A stretch of DNA of 64,000 nt from Pedobacter sp. N36a (GTDB taxonomy: Bacteria > Bacteroidota > Bacteroidia > Sphingobacteriales > Sphingobacteriaceae). The stretch lies in NCBI RefSeq assembly GCF_014472395.1, contig NZ_JACSZW010000003.1, forward strand, positions 434,001 to 498,000, written 5' to 3'. This document shows positions 27,480-37,396 of the stretch, in pieces; the first letter of the stretch is position 1; each line of letters opens with the position of its first letter. The position numbers and the translations under genes were made by a program. Below the pieces are notes generated by a model, which searched no databases, was not told where the DNA came from, and was given only the letters and a program-made list of their open reading frames with translations.

Positions 27480-28636
27480 CAGCTTTTGACTTTGTTGAAT
27501 TTATAGATACAAATATTGAGCAGGATGATTGCCGTAGTTCCAAAGCAGAATAAAGGCCATTGCCCTTGGTCCCATAGCCATAATCCAAATGCAGAACCGA
27601 CAGCAGCACCAACAAAACTGACCGACATGAATACGGTATTGAGTCGGTTGCGCGCTTCCGGAATCAAGGCGTAAATTCGGGTTTGATTGGTCACATGAAT
27701 CGCCTGCTGGCCAATATCGATTAAAATAATCCCGGTGATGAATAAGTACAATTGATTGCCGGTAAAGTAAAAAGCAATGATGCTGATGAGTTGTAGCACT
27801 AGGCCGATGAATATATTTCTGCGCGGATTCTGGCCGCTGCTCAGCTTACCGACCAATGGGGCGGCGAGTGCGCCAGCAGCTCCGGCTATACCAAATAAGC
27901 CGATTTGCATGGTTTGAAAGTTGAAAGGCGGATTGGCTAAAAACAACACCATTGTGGTCCAGAATGCACTGAGTACGCCAAAAGCCAGGAAATTGATCAT
28001 GGAAGCTTCCCTTAAAACGGGCTCGGTTTTTACATAATGCCACATGGAAGCCATCAATTCCCGATAAGTCCCTTTAAAAGAAGGCAGGCTTAAAGGGAAA
28101 CGTTTTGCCATCAGCAGCATCAATAAAGCACAGATGCCGGCGGCGATAAAATACATAGTCCTCCATCCCCATAAAAAACCAACACTGCCGCTGATGGATC
28201 TGGAAGCTAGAATTCCGATGAGCAAGCCACTGGTAATGATGCCAATCGTTTCCCCGCGTTTTTCGTTGGAGCTTAAATTGGCAGCCATCGGTAAGATCAA
28301 TTGGGGAACAACTGAACTTGCGCCAATCAGGATGCTGGCAATTTGCAGGAGCAAAAAGCTGTGGGACATGGCAGCAAGCAGCAAAGAAGCCACTGCCAGT
28401 CCGGTGATGATTAAGATTTGCTTTCGGCGTTCAAACATATCGCCAAGCGGCACCACCAAAAATAAACCCAAAGCGTAACCTGCCTGGGTCAGGTAAGTGA
28501 TCATACCGGCATGACTTTCCGTTACTTTAAATTCCTGTGCCACCAGGATCACTAAAGGCTGACAATAATAGATATTCGCGACAATCAGGCCGGTACAAAA
28601 GGCCATGAGCATCACATCTGTACGACTCAATTTCAT
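27479..28636 (-). CDS. MFS transporter (drug/metabolite efflux type)
   Basis: This 385-residue protein has about twelve predicted transmembrane segments. The A-like motif in the loop between TM2 and TM3 reads LGDMFERRKQI. It resembles YgaY/NepI-like DHA1 exporters. The substrate is unknown. The gene starts on the base next to the carboxylase stop and its own stop overlaps the GNAT ATG, so the three genes are tightly coupled. A metabolic link between the three is not obvious. Confidence 0.88.
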   Translation of the reverse strand: MKLSRTDVMLMAFCTGLIVANIYYCQPLVILVAQEFKVTESHAGMITYLTQAGYALGLFLVVPLGDMFERRKQILIITGLAVASLLLAAMSHSFLLLQIASILIGASSVVPQLILPMAANLSSNEKRGETIGIITSGLLIGILASRSISGSVGFLWGWRTMYFIAAGICALLMLLMAKRFPLSLPSFKGTYRELMASMWHYVKTEPVLREASMINFLAFGVLSAFWTTMVLFLANPPFNFQTMQIGLFGIAGAAGALAAPLVGKLSSGQNPRRNIFIGLVLQLISIIAFYFTGNQLYLFITGIILIDIGQQAIHVTNQTRIYALIPEARNRLNTVFMSVSFVGAAVGSAFGLWLWDQGQWPLFCFGTTAIILLNICIYKFNKVKS

Positions 28637-30178
28637 TTATAAAGGTATGTTTCCGTGTTTTCTTCGTGGGGCATTGACCACTTTATTTTCCAGCATTTTA
28701 AATGCCTTAATGAGCTTTATCCTGGTTTGCGCAGGCTCGATGACTTCGTCTACAAAGCCACGTTCTGCGGCTCGGTAGGGGTTTGCAAAAGTATCAGAAT
28801 AAAGCTTTTCTTTTTCCAGCCATTTTTCTTCCGGGTTTTTTGCGGTAGAGATTTCTTTCTTAAAAATGATTTCTGCAGCTCCTTTAGCACCCATTACGGC
28901 AATTTCGGCGGTAGGCCAGGCATAGTTCATATCCGCACCAATATGTTTAGAGTTCATCACATCATAAGCACCACCGTAAGCTTTTCTGGTGATCACCGTA
29001 ATGCGGGGAACCGTCGCCTCACTAAAGGCATATAATAATTTTGCACCGTTATTGATGATACCGTTCCATTCCTGATCAGTGCCGGGAAGGAAACCTGGAA
29101 CATCTTCAAGCACCAATAATGGGATATTAAAGCAATCGCAGAAACGAACAAAACGAGCTGCTTTTGTGGAAGCATGATTGTCTAATACGCCGGCAAGATA
29201 GGCAGGCTGATTGGCTACAATGCCGATGCTTCTTCCGGCCAGGCGTGCAAAGCCAACCACTATATTTTCTGCATATTCCCTGTGTACTTCTAAAAAGCTG
29301 TCTGCATCTGCCACTTCATCAATCACAGTTCTGACATCGTAGGGCTGATTTGCGTTGACAGGCATCAGGCTATTTAAAGCAGTACGTTCCTCGTTTGCTG
29401 TTTCATAAGGAAGTGCAGCAGGTATTTCCTCACAATTCTGAGGCATATAGCTCAGTAATCTTTTCACATGGTTAATAGCATCCAGTTCATTTGAACAGGC
29501 AAAATGTGTGACACCAGATTTTGTAGCATGAGTAGATGCACCGCCCAATTCTTCGGAAGTCACCACTTCATGTGTCACCGTTTTCACCACGTTAGGGCCG
29601 GTTACAAACATATAAGAAGTGTTTTCTACCATTAAAATAAAGTCGGTGATAGCAGGAGAGTAAACTGCTCCACCAGCGCATGGACCCATAATGGCTGACA
29701 ATTGTGGGATTACTCCTGAAGCCTGTACATTCCTGTAAAAGATATCGGCATAACCACCAAGGGAAACCACACCTTCCTGAATACGTGCGCCTCCGCTATC
29801 GTTTAAACCGATAACAGGAGCACCATTTTTCATGGCCATATCCATAAGCTTACAGATCTTTTCAGCATGAGTCTCGGAAAGTGAACCACCAAAAACAGTG
29901 AAATCCTGTGAAAATACATAAACCAGTCGGCCGTTGATATTTCCATATCCCGTCACTACACCGTCGCCAAGATATATTTCCTTTTCCATGCCAAAATCGG
30001 TACTTCTATGGGTGACCATCATGCCAATTTCTTCAAAAGAGTTTTCGTCCATTAGGAAATGAATTCTTTCTCTTGCAGTCAGTTTCCCTTTTTTATGCTG
30101 GCTTTCAATTCTTGCTGCTCCGCCGCCGGTATGGGCTTGTTTAACTTTATCCTGAAGTAAATCTATTTTGGTTTTCAT
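28637..30178 (-). CDS. Acyl-CoA carboxylase carboxyltransferase (beta) subunit
   Basis: This is the biotin-dependent carboxyltransferase subunit, probably of propionyl-CoA or methylmalonyl-CoA type. I start at 30178 ([20 protein letters not shown]), which gives 513 residues and the family N-terminus; the upstream 16 codons from 30226 are unlikely. Visible motifs are [20 protein letters not shown] (CoA-side oxyanion region), [38 protein letters not shown] and [20 protein letters not shown]. Biotin carboxylase and carrier subunits are not in the window. Confidence 0.93.
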   Translation of the reverse strand: MKTKIDLLQDKVKQAHTGGGAARIESQHKKGKLTARERIHFLMDENSFEEIGMMVTHRSTDFGMEKEIYLGDGVVTGYGNINGRLVYVFSQDFTVFGGSLSETHAEKICKLMDMAMKNGAPVIGLNDSGGARIQEGVVSLGGYADIFYRNVQASGVIPQLSAIMGPCAGGAVYSPAITDFILMVENTSYMFVTGPNVVKTVTHEVVTSEELGGASTHATKSGVTHFACSNELDAINHVKRLLSYMPQNCEEIPAALPYETANEERTALNSLMPVNANQPYDVRTVIDEVADADSFLEVHREYAENIVVGFARLAGRSIGIVANQPAYLAGVLDNHASTKAARFVRFCDCFNIPLLVLEDVPGFLPGTDQEWNGIINNGAKLLYAFSEATVPRITVITRKAYGGAYDVMNSKHIGADMNYAWPTAEIAVMGAKGAAEIIFKKEISTAKNPEEKWLEKEKLYSDTFANPYRAAERGFVDEVIEPAQTRIKLIKAFKMLENKVVNAPRRKHGNIPL

Positions 30179-30224
30179 TGGAATATTTTTTGGTTGATCT
30201 CTTGTTGGTTTGTCTCTAAACCAC

Positions 30225-30270
30225 AATCTCAGTTAAATACAGATTTTAAGGCCATCATTTAACTGAGATT
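30225..30270. repeat. 14-bp perfect inverted repeat between porin and carboxylase genes
   Basis: AATCTCAGTTAAAT (30225-30238) and ATTTAACTGAGATT (30257-30270) are exact reverse complements separated by 18 nt. There is no T-tract on the minus strand, so it is a poor intrinsic terminator. It lies 46 nt upstream of the carboxylase ATG and could be an operator or mRNA hairpin. Confidence 0.6.
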
Positions 30271-30325
30271 TAGGGTCTGCTACGATGATTTCGTAAAATA
30301 GCAATATTTATTAAATAGCTGGTGA

Positions 30326-31564
30326 TTACCAGCGGTACTGTAGTCTGGCAGTAAATACATCATCCTTAAGGTCTTTGGTATATAGAGGTAGCTGTGTATC
30401 GTCATTTACCACATGCTCATTATATAGTGTCAGTTTTAAGCGGCCGTTCATCATATAAGTAAGACCATAACCCAGGGTACTGAACTTAATATCTCCCGCA
30501 GTAGTATTGCTGTTTGGCGCACCGATTTCCTTTTCTTTTACATGAATGTTCGGATCGTAAACATCATAAGCAAGTAAGGCATTGAATTTGGAATTGCCAA
30601 TTCGCTGTGTTAACCAGAAATAGTATCCGTTAAATTCACGCAGGTAAAGGTCTGTTTTTGGCTGAGTAGAAAAACTGGTACTTGCAGCAGGGCCGGTAAT
30701 GTCGGCGGCAGCAGCTATTCCAGGTTGTTTTCCAGCTACATATTCTGCTTTAAATGAAGTAGTACCAAAAGAATTGTCATACGCTAACTGTAAGTTTGCA
30801 CCATAATAATCGCGGTTAGCATAAGAATTCACATGACTTGGGTTGGTGTCTTTGACATAAGCACTGCCGTTCCTGACAAAAAAGGTTTCTGTGTCACTGC
30901 GTACATAGCCTTTATAGTAAGAAGCTCCGAAACCCAGGTTTAATTTTTTATTGGCAAGGCTATCAAAGGTGAAATCTACTTTCGCCACAATATCTTTTTT
31001 TGAGTCATAATCTCTGGCAGTTAATCCACTTCCATTGATTACTGCAAGGTCAGCTGAAAGAAAACTTAAAGGTTTGTAGTCAGGATGAAAACTAATCATG
31101 GCGCCCAGGTCACGTTCTCTCGGCATCAGGGTTTGAAACACCCTTGCGCGTTCCGGGAAATCTCTGTATCCTGATGAATATACGATGGAATAGCCAAACG
31201 GACGATTGAATAAACCTGCTGTAAAAAGAAACTGTTTGGTTTCTTCCTGGTGAAACTGAATAAAGGCATCCATGAGCTGCACACCATTCTGAGTGGCATC
31301 AAGCTGGAAAACTATGCTGGAATATTTATCAGCACGGTCGATCTTCAACCGGCCCCTTCTGATCATAAAACGGGAATCTGAATTTTTTGAAAAATCTCCT
31401 CCGGAAAAAGAATTAATTCCTCCAGATTGTGCTTTTTGGAATTGTGTTTGTAAATACCCGGTGATGTTTATTTCATGCGGTGCATAAGAGGAAGGCGCAT
31501 TATTGCTTTGTGCAAGTACAGAGAAAGGTACCAGCATGACGATAAATAGTAATAATTTTCTCAT
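30326..31564 (-). CDS. Phosphate-selective-type outer-membrane porin (OprP/OprO family)
   Basis: This 412-residue protein begins with a clear signal peptide (MRKLLLFIVMLVPFSVLAQ). A beta-barrel with alternating aromatic strands follows and ends with a C-terminal aromatic-basic strand (FTARLQYRW), typical for BAM recognition. RFMIRRGRLKIDRADKYSS at about residues 66-84 matches the Porin_O_P family start. Ion specificity cannot be read. It is monocistronic on the minus strand and diverges from the SulP gene cluster. Confidence 0.85.
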   Translation of the reverse strand: MRKLLLFIVMLVPFSVLAQSNNAPSSYAPHEINITGYLQTQFQKAQSGGINSFSGGDFSKNSDSRFMIRRGRLKIDRADKYSSIVFQLDATQNGVQLMDAFIQFHQEETKQFLFTAGLFNRPFGYSIVYSSGYRDFPERARVFQTLMPRERDLGAMISFHPDYKPLSFLSADLAVINGSGLTARDYDSKKDIVAKVDFTFDSLANKKLNLGFGASYYKGYVRSDTETFFVRNGSAYVKDTNPSHVNSYANRDYYGANLQLAYDNSFGTTSFKAEYVAGKQPGIAAAADITGPAASTSFSTQPKTDLYLREFNGYYFWLTQRIGNSKFNALLAYDVYDPNIHVKEKEIGAPNSNTTAGDIKFSTLGYGLTYMMNGRLKLTLYNEHVVNDDTQLPLYTKDLKDDVFTARLQYRW

Positions 31565-31700
31565 GAATAAGATAAACGTATTTTGAGCTGCCTAAATTAC
31601 GCTTAATGCTTCATTTATCTATAGAAAACCTCCGTTTTAAAATTTAATCTCCTGTTTTTGAATAGAATATGAAGGAAATTACATTTTTTTTACATGACAA

Positions 31701-31733
31701 TTTGTTAGTTGGGGTTTTTTGGAGCTATTTTTG
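31701..31733 (+). promoter_or_regulatory. Promoter for the SulP-carbonic anhydrase cluster
   Basis: TTTG (31701-31704) and TATTTTTG (31726-31733) are separated by 21 nt, near the upper end of the usual spacing. The first ATG is 30 nt downstream. Confidence 0.5.
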
Positions 31734-31762
31734 AACGGTTAAGCTTGAACTAAATAGTCAAA

Positions 31763-32104
31763 ATGTCATTACGGAAATACCGTCTTTTAATCATTATTAC
31801 CTTTCTAGGCATCTTTTGTGTAAAGATGATGATTTCTGGAGCGCCCGTATTTTTCAACGATATTCAAAAGGAAAGCATTCAACTGGTGATCATGCAGATC
31901 GAAGTTGAGCATAGTTCCGACGGTGACAGCGGTAAAGCTAAAGTGAACCTCCTGGATTATAAAATGATCGATAACCACTACACAATGGATTTTAACGCGG
32001 TTCTGAGCCATTTCGGTATCAGCAACAGCTATATCGATCACTTTAAACGTCATGTGGAGCCTTTTCATCCCTCTGTACCGACCCCTCCTCCTAACTTGGC
32101 CTAA
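31763..32104 (+). CDS. Small membrane-anchored His-rich protein next to SulP
   Basis: This 113-residue protein of unknown family has one N-terminal hydrophobic anchor (about residues 7-27). A soluble part of about 85 residues follows and ends in a Pro-rich segment (SVPTPPPNLA). Six histidines lie at positions 50, 72, 83, 93, 97 and 102. It is transcribed in the same direction as the SulP transporter 79 nt downstream and behind a promoter at 31701-31733. It could be a membrane-associated accessory to bicarbonate uptake. That is inference from position only. Confidence 0.7.
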   Translation: MSLRKYRLLIIITFLGIFCVKMMISGAPVFFNDIQKESIQLVIMQIEVEHSSDGDSGKAKVNLLDYKMIDNHYTMDFNAVLSHFGISNSYIDHFKRHVEPFHPSVPTPPPNLA

Positions 32105-32183
32105 TTTACTCGTATAACTAACCTTTTATCAGGATAGCTGTGCAATTTTTTAAATTAGTTAACAAGAATTAAAACATTGTTTT

Positions 32184-33788
32184 ATGCAAAATAGTAACTC
32201 GATCTTCTCAAGGTTGGAAGTGAAGAAGTATATATTAAAAAAGAACCTAAAGCGTGACTTGCCATCCAGTATTGTGGTATTTTTGGTGGCACTGCCTTTA
32301 TGTTTAGGTGTGGCCCTGGCCTCAGGAGCACCATTATTCGCCGGTTTAATTACCGGTGTTGTGGGAGGTATTGTAGTTGCAAGTCTTAGTGGTTCTCAAT
32401 TGAGCGTGAGTGGTCCTGCTGCAGGGCTTACCGCAATCGTGCTTGGTGCGATTGGTCAACTGGGGGGGTATCAAACGTTTTTGTTGGCAGTTGTATTGGC
32501 AGGGGCGATGCAGATCGTATTGGGCTTGCTGAAAGGCGGGATGATCGGTAATTATTTCCCTTCCAGTGTAATTGAAGGAATGCTGGCAGCGATTGGGGTG
32601 ACCTTAATCCTGAAACAGCTTCCTCATGCTTTAGGCGTTGATTCTGATTTCTTTGGTGATGAAAGCTTTTTTCAGGGAGACAATCAAAACACCTTTTCCG
32701 CTATAGGAAATGCGTTTAGTCATTTTACATTGGCTGCGATGATCATCAGTGGGTTGTCTATTGCCGTATTATTATACTGGCCGAAGCTGAAAAAAGTAAA
32801 TGTCATTCCTGCACCATTGGTCGTGGTAGCCTTAGGAATTATATTAAGTATCGCTTTCCAGGGAACAGGCTACGCCTTGAATACCTCACAAATGGTAGAA
32901 ATTCCGGTAGTAAACGGTTGGTCAGATCTGACCGCCTTATTTACCTTGCCTAATTTCTCCGCGATTACCGATAGTAAAGTATGGGTGGTTGCTGCAACAA
33001 TTGCTGTAGTAGCCAGTTTAGAAACCTTATTGAGTATTGAAGCCGTAGATAAAATCGACCCGATCAAAAGAACTTCTCCAACAAATAGAGAGTTATTAGC
33101 TCAGGGTGTAGGTAATATGACTAGTGGTATGTTGGGTGGTTTACCCCTTACTTCCGTTATTGTAAGGAGTTCCGCAAACGTAAATGCTGGAGGAAGAACT
33201 AAAATGTCTGCGATTTTTCACGGAGGATGGTTACTTTTGTCTTTCTTATTTATACCGGGTGTGATCAATATGATTCCACTGGCCTGTTTGGCAGCAATTT
33301 TATTGGTAACCGGTTATAAGTTAACACGTATTGCTTTATTCCAACATATGTACCATAAAGGCTGGGACCAGTTTGTACCGTTTGTAATCACTATTATTGC
33401 CGTGTTATTGACCGACCTGTTAAAAGGTGTGGCCGTAGGGATGTTATTCTCCATCTTCTACCTGTTACGTACGAATATGCGTAATCCTTTTTTCTACAAA
33501 ATTCAGGAAGAAGGTGATAAGAAAAATCTTCGCATTAAATTAGCCGAAGAGGTGTCATTTTTAAATAAAGCAGCCATTCAGGTGATGCTAAATAATATTC
33601 CCAAAGAAACAAATGTCATTATCGACGGAACGAATTCCCGATATATTGATCCGGATGTGTTGGAAACAATTTTCAACTTTAAGCACAACGCTTATACCAA
33701 AGGAACGATAGTGATATTAGAGAACATTAAGAAACAATATACTGTGCCAAAATTGGACAGTAAAATTATAGAAGAAATTAATAAGTAG
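32184..33788 (+). CDS. SulP family inorganic anion transporter
   Basis: This 534-residue SLC26/SulP carrier has the N-terminal VVFLVALPLCLGVALASGAP, then the SGPAAGLTAIVLGAI motif (TM3), about fourteen membrane segments, and a C-terminal STAS-like domain from about residue 435. It ends six bases before a beta-carbonic anhydrase gene, which points to bicarbonate (BicA-like) rather than sulfate as cargo. The STAS segment INVIIDGTNSRYIDPDVLET-like region (NVIIDGTNSRYIDPDVLE) lacks the usual Ser/Thr-rich switch. Substrate is inferred. Confidence 0.88.
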   Translation: MQNSNSIFSRLEVKKYILKKNLKRDLPSSIVVFLVALPLCLGVALASGAPLFAGLITGVVGGIVVASLSGSQLSVSGPAAGLTAIVLGAIGQLGGYQTFLLAVVLAGAMQIVLGLLKGGMIGNYFPSSVIEGMLAAIGVTLILKQLPHALGVDSDFFGDESFFQGDNQNTFSAIGNAFSHFTLAAMIISGLSIAVLLYWPKLKKVNVIPAPLVVVALGIILSIAFQGTGYALNTSQMVEIPVVNGWSDLTALFTLPNFSAITDSKVWVVAATIAVVASLETLLSIEAVDKIDPIKRTSPTNRELLAQGVGNMTSGMLGGLPLTSVIVRSSANVNAGGRTKMSAIFHGGWLLLSFLFIPGVINMIPLACLAAILLVTGYKLTRIALFQHMYHKGWDQFVPFVITIIAVLLTDLLKGVAVGMLFSIFYLLRTNMRNPFFYKIQEEGDKKNLRIKLAEEVSFLNKAAIQVMLNNIPKETNVIIDGTNSRYIDPDVLETIFNFKHNAYTKGTIVILENIKKQYTVPKLDSKIIEEINK

Positions 33789-33794
33789 ATTATT

Positions 33795-34475
33795 ATGTGC
33801 GCAAAATTAGAAAAACAAGATAGAGATCAAATTACATACGAAGGATTATTACAAGGAAACAAAGACTGGGTGGCTGCCACTTTAGCGGAAGATCCTAAAT
33901 ATTTCGAGCGTTTATCTGCAGGACAAAAACCACCGATTCTTTGGATAGGCTGTTCTGACAGTCGTGTACCTGCAAACCAGATCACGAATACCAATCCTGG
34001 TGATATCTTCGTTCACCGTAACATTGCCAATGTGGTAGTTCATACGGATATGAACTTGCTGAGTGTACTGGATTATGCGGTAAATGTATTAGAAGTAGAA
34101 CATGTTATTGTATGCGGTCACTATGGCTGTGGTGGGGTAGAAGCTGCCATGGGTAATAAACAGTATGGCATTATCGATAACTGGTTAAGAAACATTAAAG
34201 ATACTTACAGATTGCATTACCATGAATTGGACATGATTTCTGATAAAAAGAAGAGAAGTGAAAGATTAGTGGAGCTGAATGTAATTGAAGGTGTATTTAA
34301 CCTGACCAAAACTTCTATCGTTCAAAATAGATGGGCTAATGGCAAGAAATTAAGCTTGCATGGCTGGGCTTATAGCCTGGAAAATGGCTTCATTTCTGAC
34401 CTTGGTGTAACTTGTGAAAATAATAGTACTCTGAATTCTGTCTTTAGAATGGACGGAATTGAAAAATTAAAATAG
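33795..34475 (+). CDS. Beta-class carbonic anhydrase
   Basis: This enzyme reversibly hydrates CO2 to bicarbonate. The 226-residue protein carries the zinc and catalytic motifs: Cys-x-Asp-x-Arg in WIGCSDSRVPANQI (about residues 51-64), and His-x-x-Cys in VCGHYGCGGVEAAM near 110. HRNIANVV is also conserved. It is the last gene of the SulP unit, and a hairpin terminator follows at 34518. It likely keeps carboxylases and other bicarbonate users supplied. Confidence 0.95.
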   Translation: MCAKLEKQDRDQITYEGLLQGNKDWVAATLAEDPKYFERLSAGQKPPILWIGCSDSRVPANQITNTNPGDIFVHRNIANVVVHTDMNLLSVLDYAVNVLEVEHVIVCGHYGCGGVEAAMGNKQYGIIDNWLRNIKDTYRLHYHELDMISDKKKRSERLVELNVIEGVFNLTKTSIVQNRWANGKKLSLHGWAYSLENGFISDLGVTCENNSTLNSVFRMDGIEKLK

Positions 34476-34517
34476 GTCATTGTAGCGCGGCGAGGAGCAG
34501 TGCTATTTCACAAAAAT

Positions 34518-34550
34518 GCGGAGAATCCATTCAGGACCTCCGCTTTTTTT
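34518..34550 (+). terminator. Bidirectional terminator between carbonic anhydrase and pruA
   Basis: Outer stem GCGGAG (34518-34523) / CTCCGC (34538-34543) with inner TCC/GGA pairs is followed by T7. An A5 upstream gives a T5 on the minus strand, so it also serves the convergent pruA. Confidence 0.85.
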
Positions 34551-34587
34551 CTATAATATGATGGATCAAAAGATCCAATCAAAGCCA

Positions 34588-36222
34588 CTAGTCGTTAGAC
34601 AAGAATGGGTAACGGAAATCTTTAGGTGGATCAAAAGTTTCTTTGATCGTACGTGGAGAAACCCAACGTAAAAGATTGATCATTGAACCTGCTTTATCGT
34701 TTGTACCAGAACCTCTGGCACCACCAAATGGCTGCTGTCCAACAACTGCTCCTGTACATTTATCATTGATGTAGAAGTTACCTGCTGCATTTCTCAAACG
34801 ATGGGTTGCTTTTTCAATCGCATAACGATCCTGAGCAATCACGGCACCTGTTAAGGCATAGATAGAAGTGCGGTCAACGATGTCTAAAATTTCATCGAAT
34901 TTATCATCTTCATATACAAATAAGGTCAATACCGGACCGAATAACTCTTCGCTCATGGTGACGTACTTAGGGTCATCAACCACCAAAACTGTTGGTTCAA
35001 TAAAGTATCCTTTAGATTTGTCGTAGTTACCACCAGCAATAATTTCTACACTGCTGTCTTTTTTAGCTTCGTCAATGTATTTCGCTAATTTGTCGAAAGA
35101 GTTTCCGTCAATTACCGCATTGATAAAGTTTCCGAAATCTTCAGTACCACCCATTTTGAATTCAGCAAGATCACGTAACATGTATTCTTTTACTTTAGGC
35201 CAGATGCTCTTCGCTACGTAAACACGTGAAGCAGCAGAACATTTTTGTCCCTGATATTCGAATGCACCACGGATGATCGCTGTGCTGGAAGATTCTGCTT
35301 CTGCTGAACCATGAACAAGGATAAAATCTTTACCACCTGTTTCCCCAACGATACGTGGGTAAGTTTTGAATTTATGAATGTTATTTCCGATCGTTTTCCA
35401 GATGTCCTGGAATACGCCTGTAGATCCTGTAAAGTGGATACCAGCGAAATCAGGGTGGTTAAAGATGACCTCACCTGCTTCCGGTCCGGAAACATATACC
35501 AGATTGATTACGCCGTCAGGCAAACCAGCTTCTTTGAAAATCTGCATCAATACATTTGCAGAATAAATCTGAGTATTTGCAGGTTTCCAAACGATTACGT
35601 TCCCCATCATTGCTGCTGAAGTCGGTAAGTTACCAGCGATTGCGGTGAAGTTAAATGGTGTTAAAGCGAATACAAAACCTTCTAATGGGCGCTGCTCCAC
35701 TCTGTTCCATGATCCTTTTGGAGAAACCGGAGGTTGTTGCTTATAGATTTCCGACATATAACTTACGTTAAAACGAAGGAAGTCGATCAGCTCGCAAGCA
35801 GCATCAATCTCTGCCTGATAAGCATTTTTTGATTGACCCAGCATCGTTGCTGCGTTTAATTTATAGCGGTATGGACCAGCGATAAGATCAGCTGCTTTCA
35901 GGAAGATCGCTGCACGGTGCTCCCATGCTAAATTTTCCCATTTTGATTTGGCTGCAAGAGCAGCATCAATCGCCTGACTAACGTGTTCCTTTGTTCCTTT
36001 GCTGTACTCAGCAAGAATATGCTGATGATCATGTGGAGGAGTCGCGGTTCCTTTATGGTCAGTATGGACTTCCTTTCCGTTAATGTACATCGGGATGTCA
36101 ATTTTTTTAGCGCGGGCTTCGGCAATTGCGGCCTTCAAAAGTTCACGTTCTTTACTTCCCGGAGCGTAACCTAAAATAGGCTCGTTAACCGGAGTTGGTA
36201 CGTTAAAAAATCCTTTAAGCAT
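34588..36222 (-). CDS. pruA: L-glutamate gamma-semialdehyde dehydrogenase
   Basis: This enzyme oxidises P5C/glutamate semialdehyde to glutamate with NAD+ in proline catabolism. The 544-residue aldehyde dehydrogenase matches the PruA length and has LTPFNFTAIAGNLPTSAAMM (NAD-binding region), GETGGKDFILVHGS (catalytic Glu) and YQGQKCSAASRVYV with the catalytic Cys. The C-terminus contains GARGSGTNDKAGSMINLLRW. A -7-type TATCTTTG on the minus strand lies at 36243-36250. It is divergent from lpxK. Confidence 0.95.
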   Translation of the reverse strand: MLKGFFNVPTPVNEPILGYAPGSKERELLKAAIAEARAKKIDIPMYINGKEVHTDHKGTATPPHDHQHILAEYSKGTKEHVSQAIDAALAAKSKWENLAWEHRAAIFLKAADLIAGPYRYKLNAATMLGQSKNAYQAEIDAACELIDFLRFNVSYMSEIYKQQPPVSPKGSWNRVEQRPLEGFVFALTPFNFTAIAGNLPTSAAMMGNVIVWKPANTQIYSANVLMQIFKEAGLPDGVINLVYVSGPEAGEVIFNHPDFAGIHFTGSTGVFQDIWKTIGNNIHKFKTYPRIVGETGGKDFILVHGSAEAESSSTAIIRGAFEYQGQKCSAASRVYVAKSIWPKVKEYMLRDLAEFKMGGTEDFGNFINAVIDGNSFDKLAKYIDEAKKDSSVEIIAGGNYDKSKGYFIEPTVLVVDDPKYVTMSEELFGPVLTLFVYEDDKFDEILDIVDRTSIYALTGAVIAQDRYAIEKATHRLRNAAGNFYINDKCTGAVVGQQPFGGARGSGTNDKAGSMINLLRWVSPRTIKETFDPPKDFRYPFLSND

Positions 36223-36317
36223 GATATAAGATATTGTTTGTACAAAGATAGCCTTTTATTTTGTTGCCCGGTAACGCTCAATATGTATAAACTTCATGCA
36301 ATACGCGCTATAATTCT

Positions 36318-36325
36318 TATTTTTG
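36318..36325 (+). promoter_or_regulatory. -7 element for lpxK (near-leaderless)
   Basis: TATTTTTG matches the -7 consensus. No clear TTG -33 element is found at 19 nt (CATG instead). It ends nine nt before the chosen ATG 36335, so the leader would be only a few bases. It also overlaps TTG 36323, ruling that codon out as a start. Confidence 0.5.
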
Positions 36326-36334
36326 AAGCACAGC

Positions 36335-37396
36335 ATGATAAAATACTTACGCTACCTGTTATTTCCTTTTTCCATCTTATATGGCATCGTAGTTTTTGTG
36401 AGAAACAAGCTCTATGATATTGGTGTATTTAAAGCTACAGGCTTTGATATTCCGGTCATTTGCGTAGGGAATCTGGTAGTTGGCGGATCCGGGAAAAGCC
36501 CGGTCACAGAATACCTGGTGCGCCTTTTTCCAGACCGAAAGATGGCCATTTTAAGCAGAGGGTATGGGCGTAAGACCAAAGGTTTTATCCTCGCGGATGA
36601 TCAGGCAACAGCCGAAACTATAGGAGATGAGCCGATGCAGTTTTATCGAAAATTTCCGCAGGTTACTGTGGCCGTTTGTGAAGATCGGGTGTTTGGTGCT
36701 GGGCGATTACAACAAGATCATGACCTGATTATTTTGGATGATGCCTATCAGCACCGCGCCATTTCTGCAGGCTATAATATCTTGTTGTTTGAATTTGAAA
36801 AGCTACTGAAACCACAGTTTCTGCTGCCTGCCGGAAACCTGAGGGAAAGTTTTTCCGGGTATAAAAGAGCGCAATCCATTCTGATCACCAAATCTCCAGA
36901 AAGCATAAGTCCTGATCAGGCCTTAAAATGCCTTGGCAAATTTGAAGATCACTGGCAGCATCAAGCTGTTTTTTCGTCCTTAATCTATCAAGATCTGGTG
37001 CCTTTGATCTCCGGTGAAAGCCGGATCTGCGAATCAATTACTAAAAATACCAGTCTGTTTTTATGGACAGGAATCGCCAATCCGAAACCACTGCTGCAGT
37101 ATTTAGGGCAGTATACCACCAAAATCAGGCACCATGATTATCCAGACCATTACCGCTTTACCGAGGAAAACATAAATGAGCTAGTGGCTGCCTATAAAAA
37201 TGACCCTGCCACAGAAAAAATCATCATCACAACAGAAAAGGATGCGCAACGTTTATTAGATGGTAGTTTAAAAGAATTACTGCTAAATTTACCAATCTTT
37301 TATTTGCCCGTAAAAATAGGGTTAAGCGCAAAAGATAAAATTATATTTGATCAAAAAATTATAGCTTATGTTTCAAGTCATACACGAAACCGTTGA
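36335..37396 (+). CDS. lpxK: Tetraacyldisaccharide 4'-kinase
   Basis: LpxK phosphorylates the 4' position of the lipid A disaccharide at the inner membrane. The start is ATG 36335 (MIKYLRYLLFPFSILYGIVV, an N-terminal membrane anchor), giving 353 residues. The P-loop is GNLVVGGSGKSPVTEYLVRL near residues 43-62, followed by the DEPMQF and DDAYQHR motifs. Its last 29 bases overlap the purine phosphorylase gene, so the two are co-transcribed. Confidence 0.95.
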   Translation: MIKYLRYLLFPFSILYGIVVFVRNKLYDIGVFKATGFDIPVICVGNLVVGGSGKSPVTEYLVRLFPDRKMAILSRGYGRKTKGFILADDQATAETIGDEPMQFYRKFPQVTVAVCEDRVFGAGRLQQDHDLIILDDAYQHRAISAGYNILLFEFEKLLKPQFLLPAGNLRESFSGYKRAQSILITKSPESISPDQALKCLGKFEDHWQHQAVFSSLIYQDLVPLISGESRICESITKNTSLFLWTGIANPKPLLQYLGQYTTKIRHHDYPDHYRFTEENINELVAAYKNDPATEKIIITTEKDAQRLLDGSLKELLLNLPIFYLPVKIGLSAKDKIIFDQKIIAYVSSHTRNR

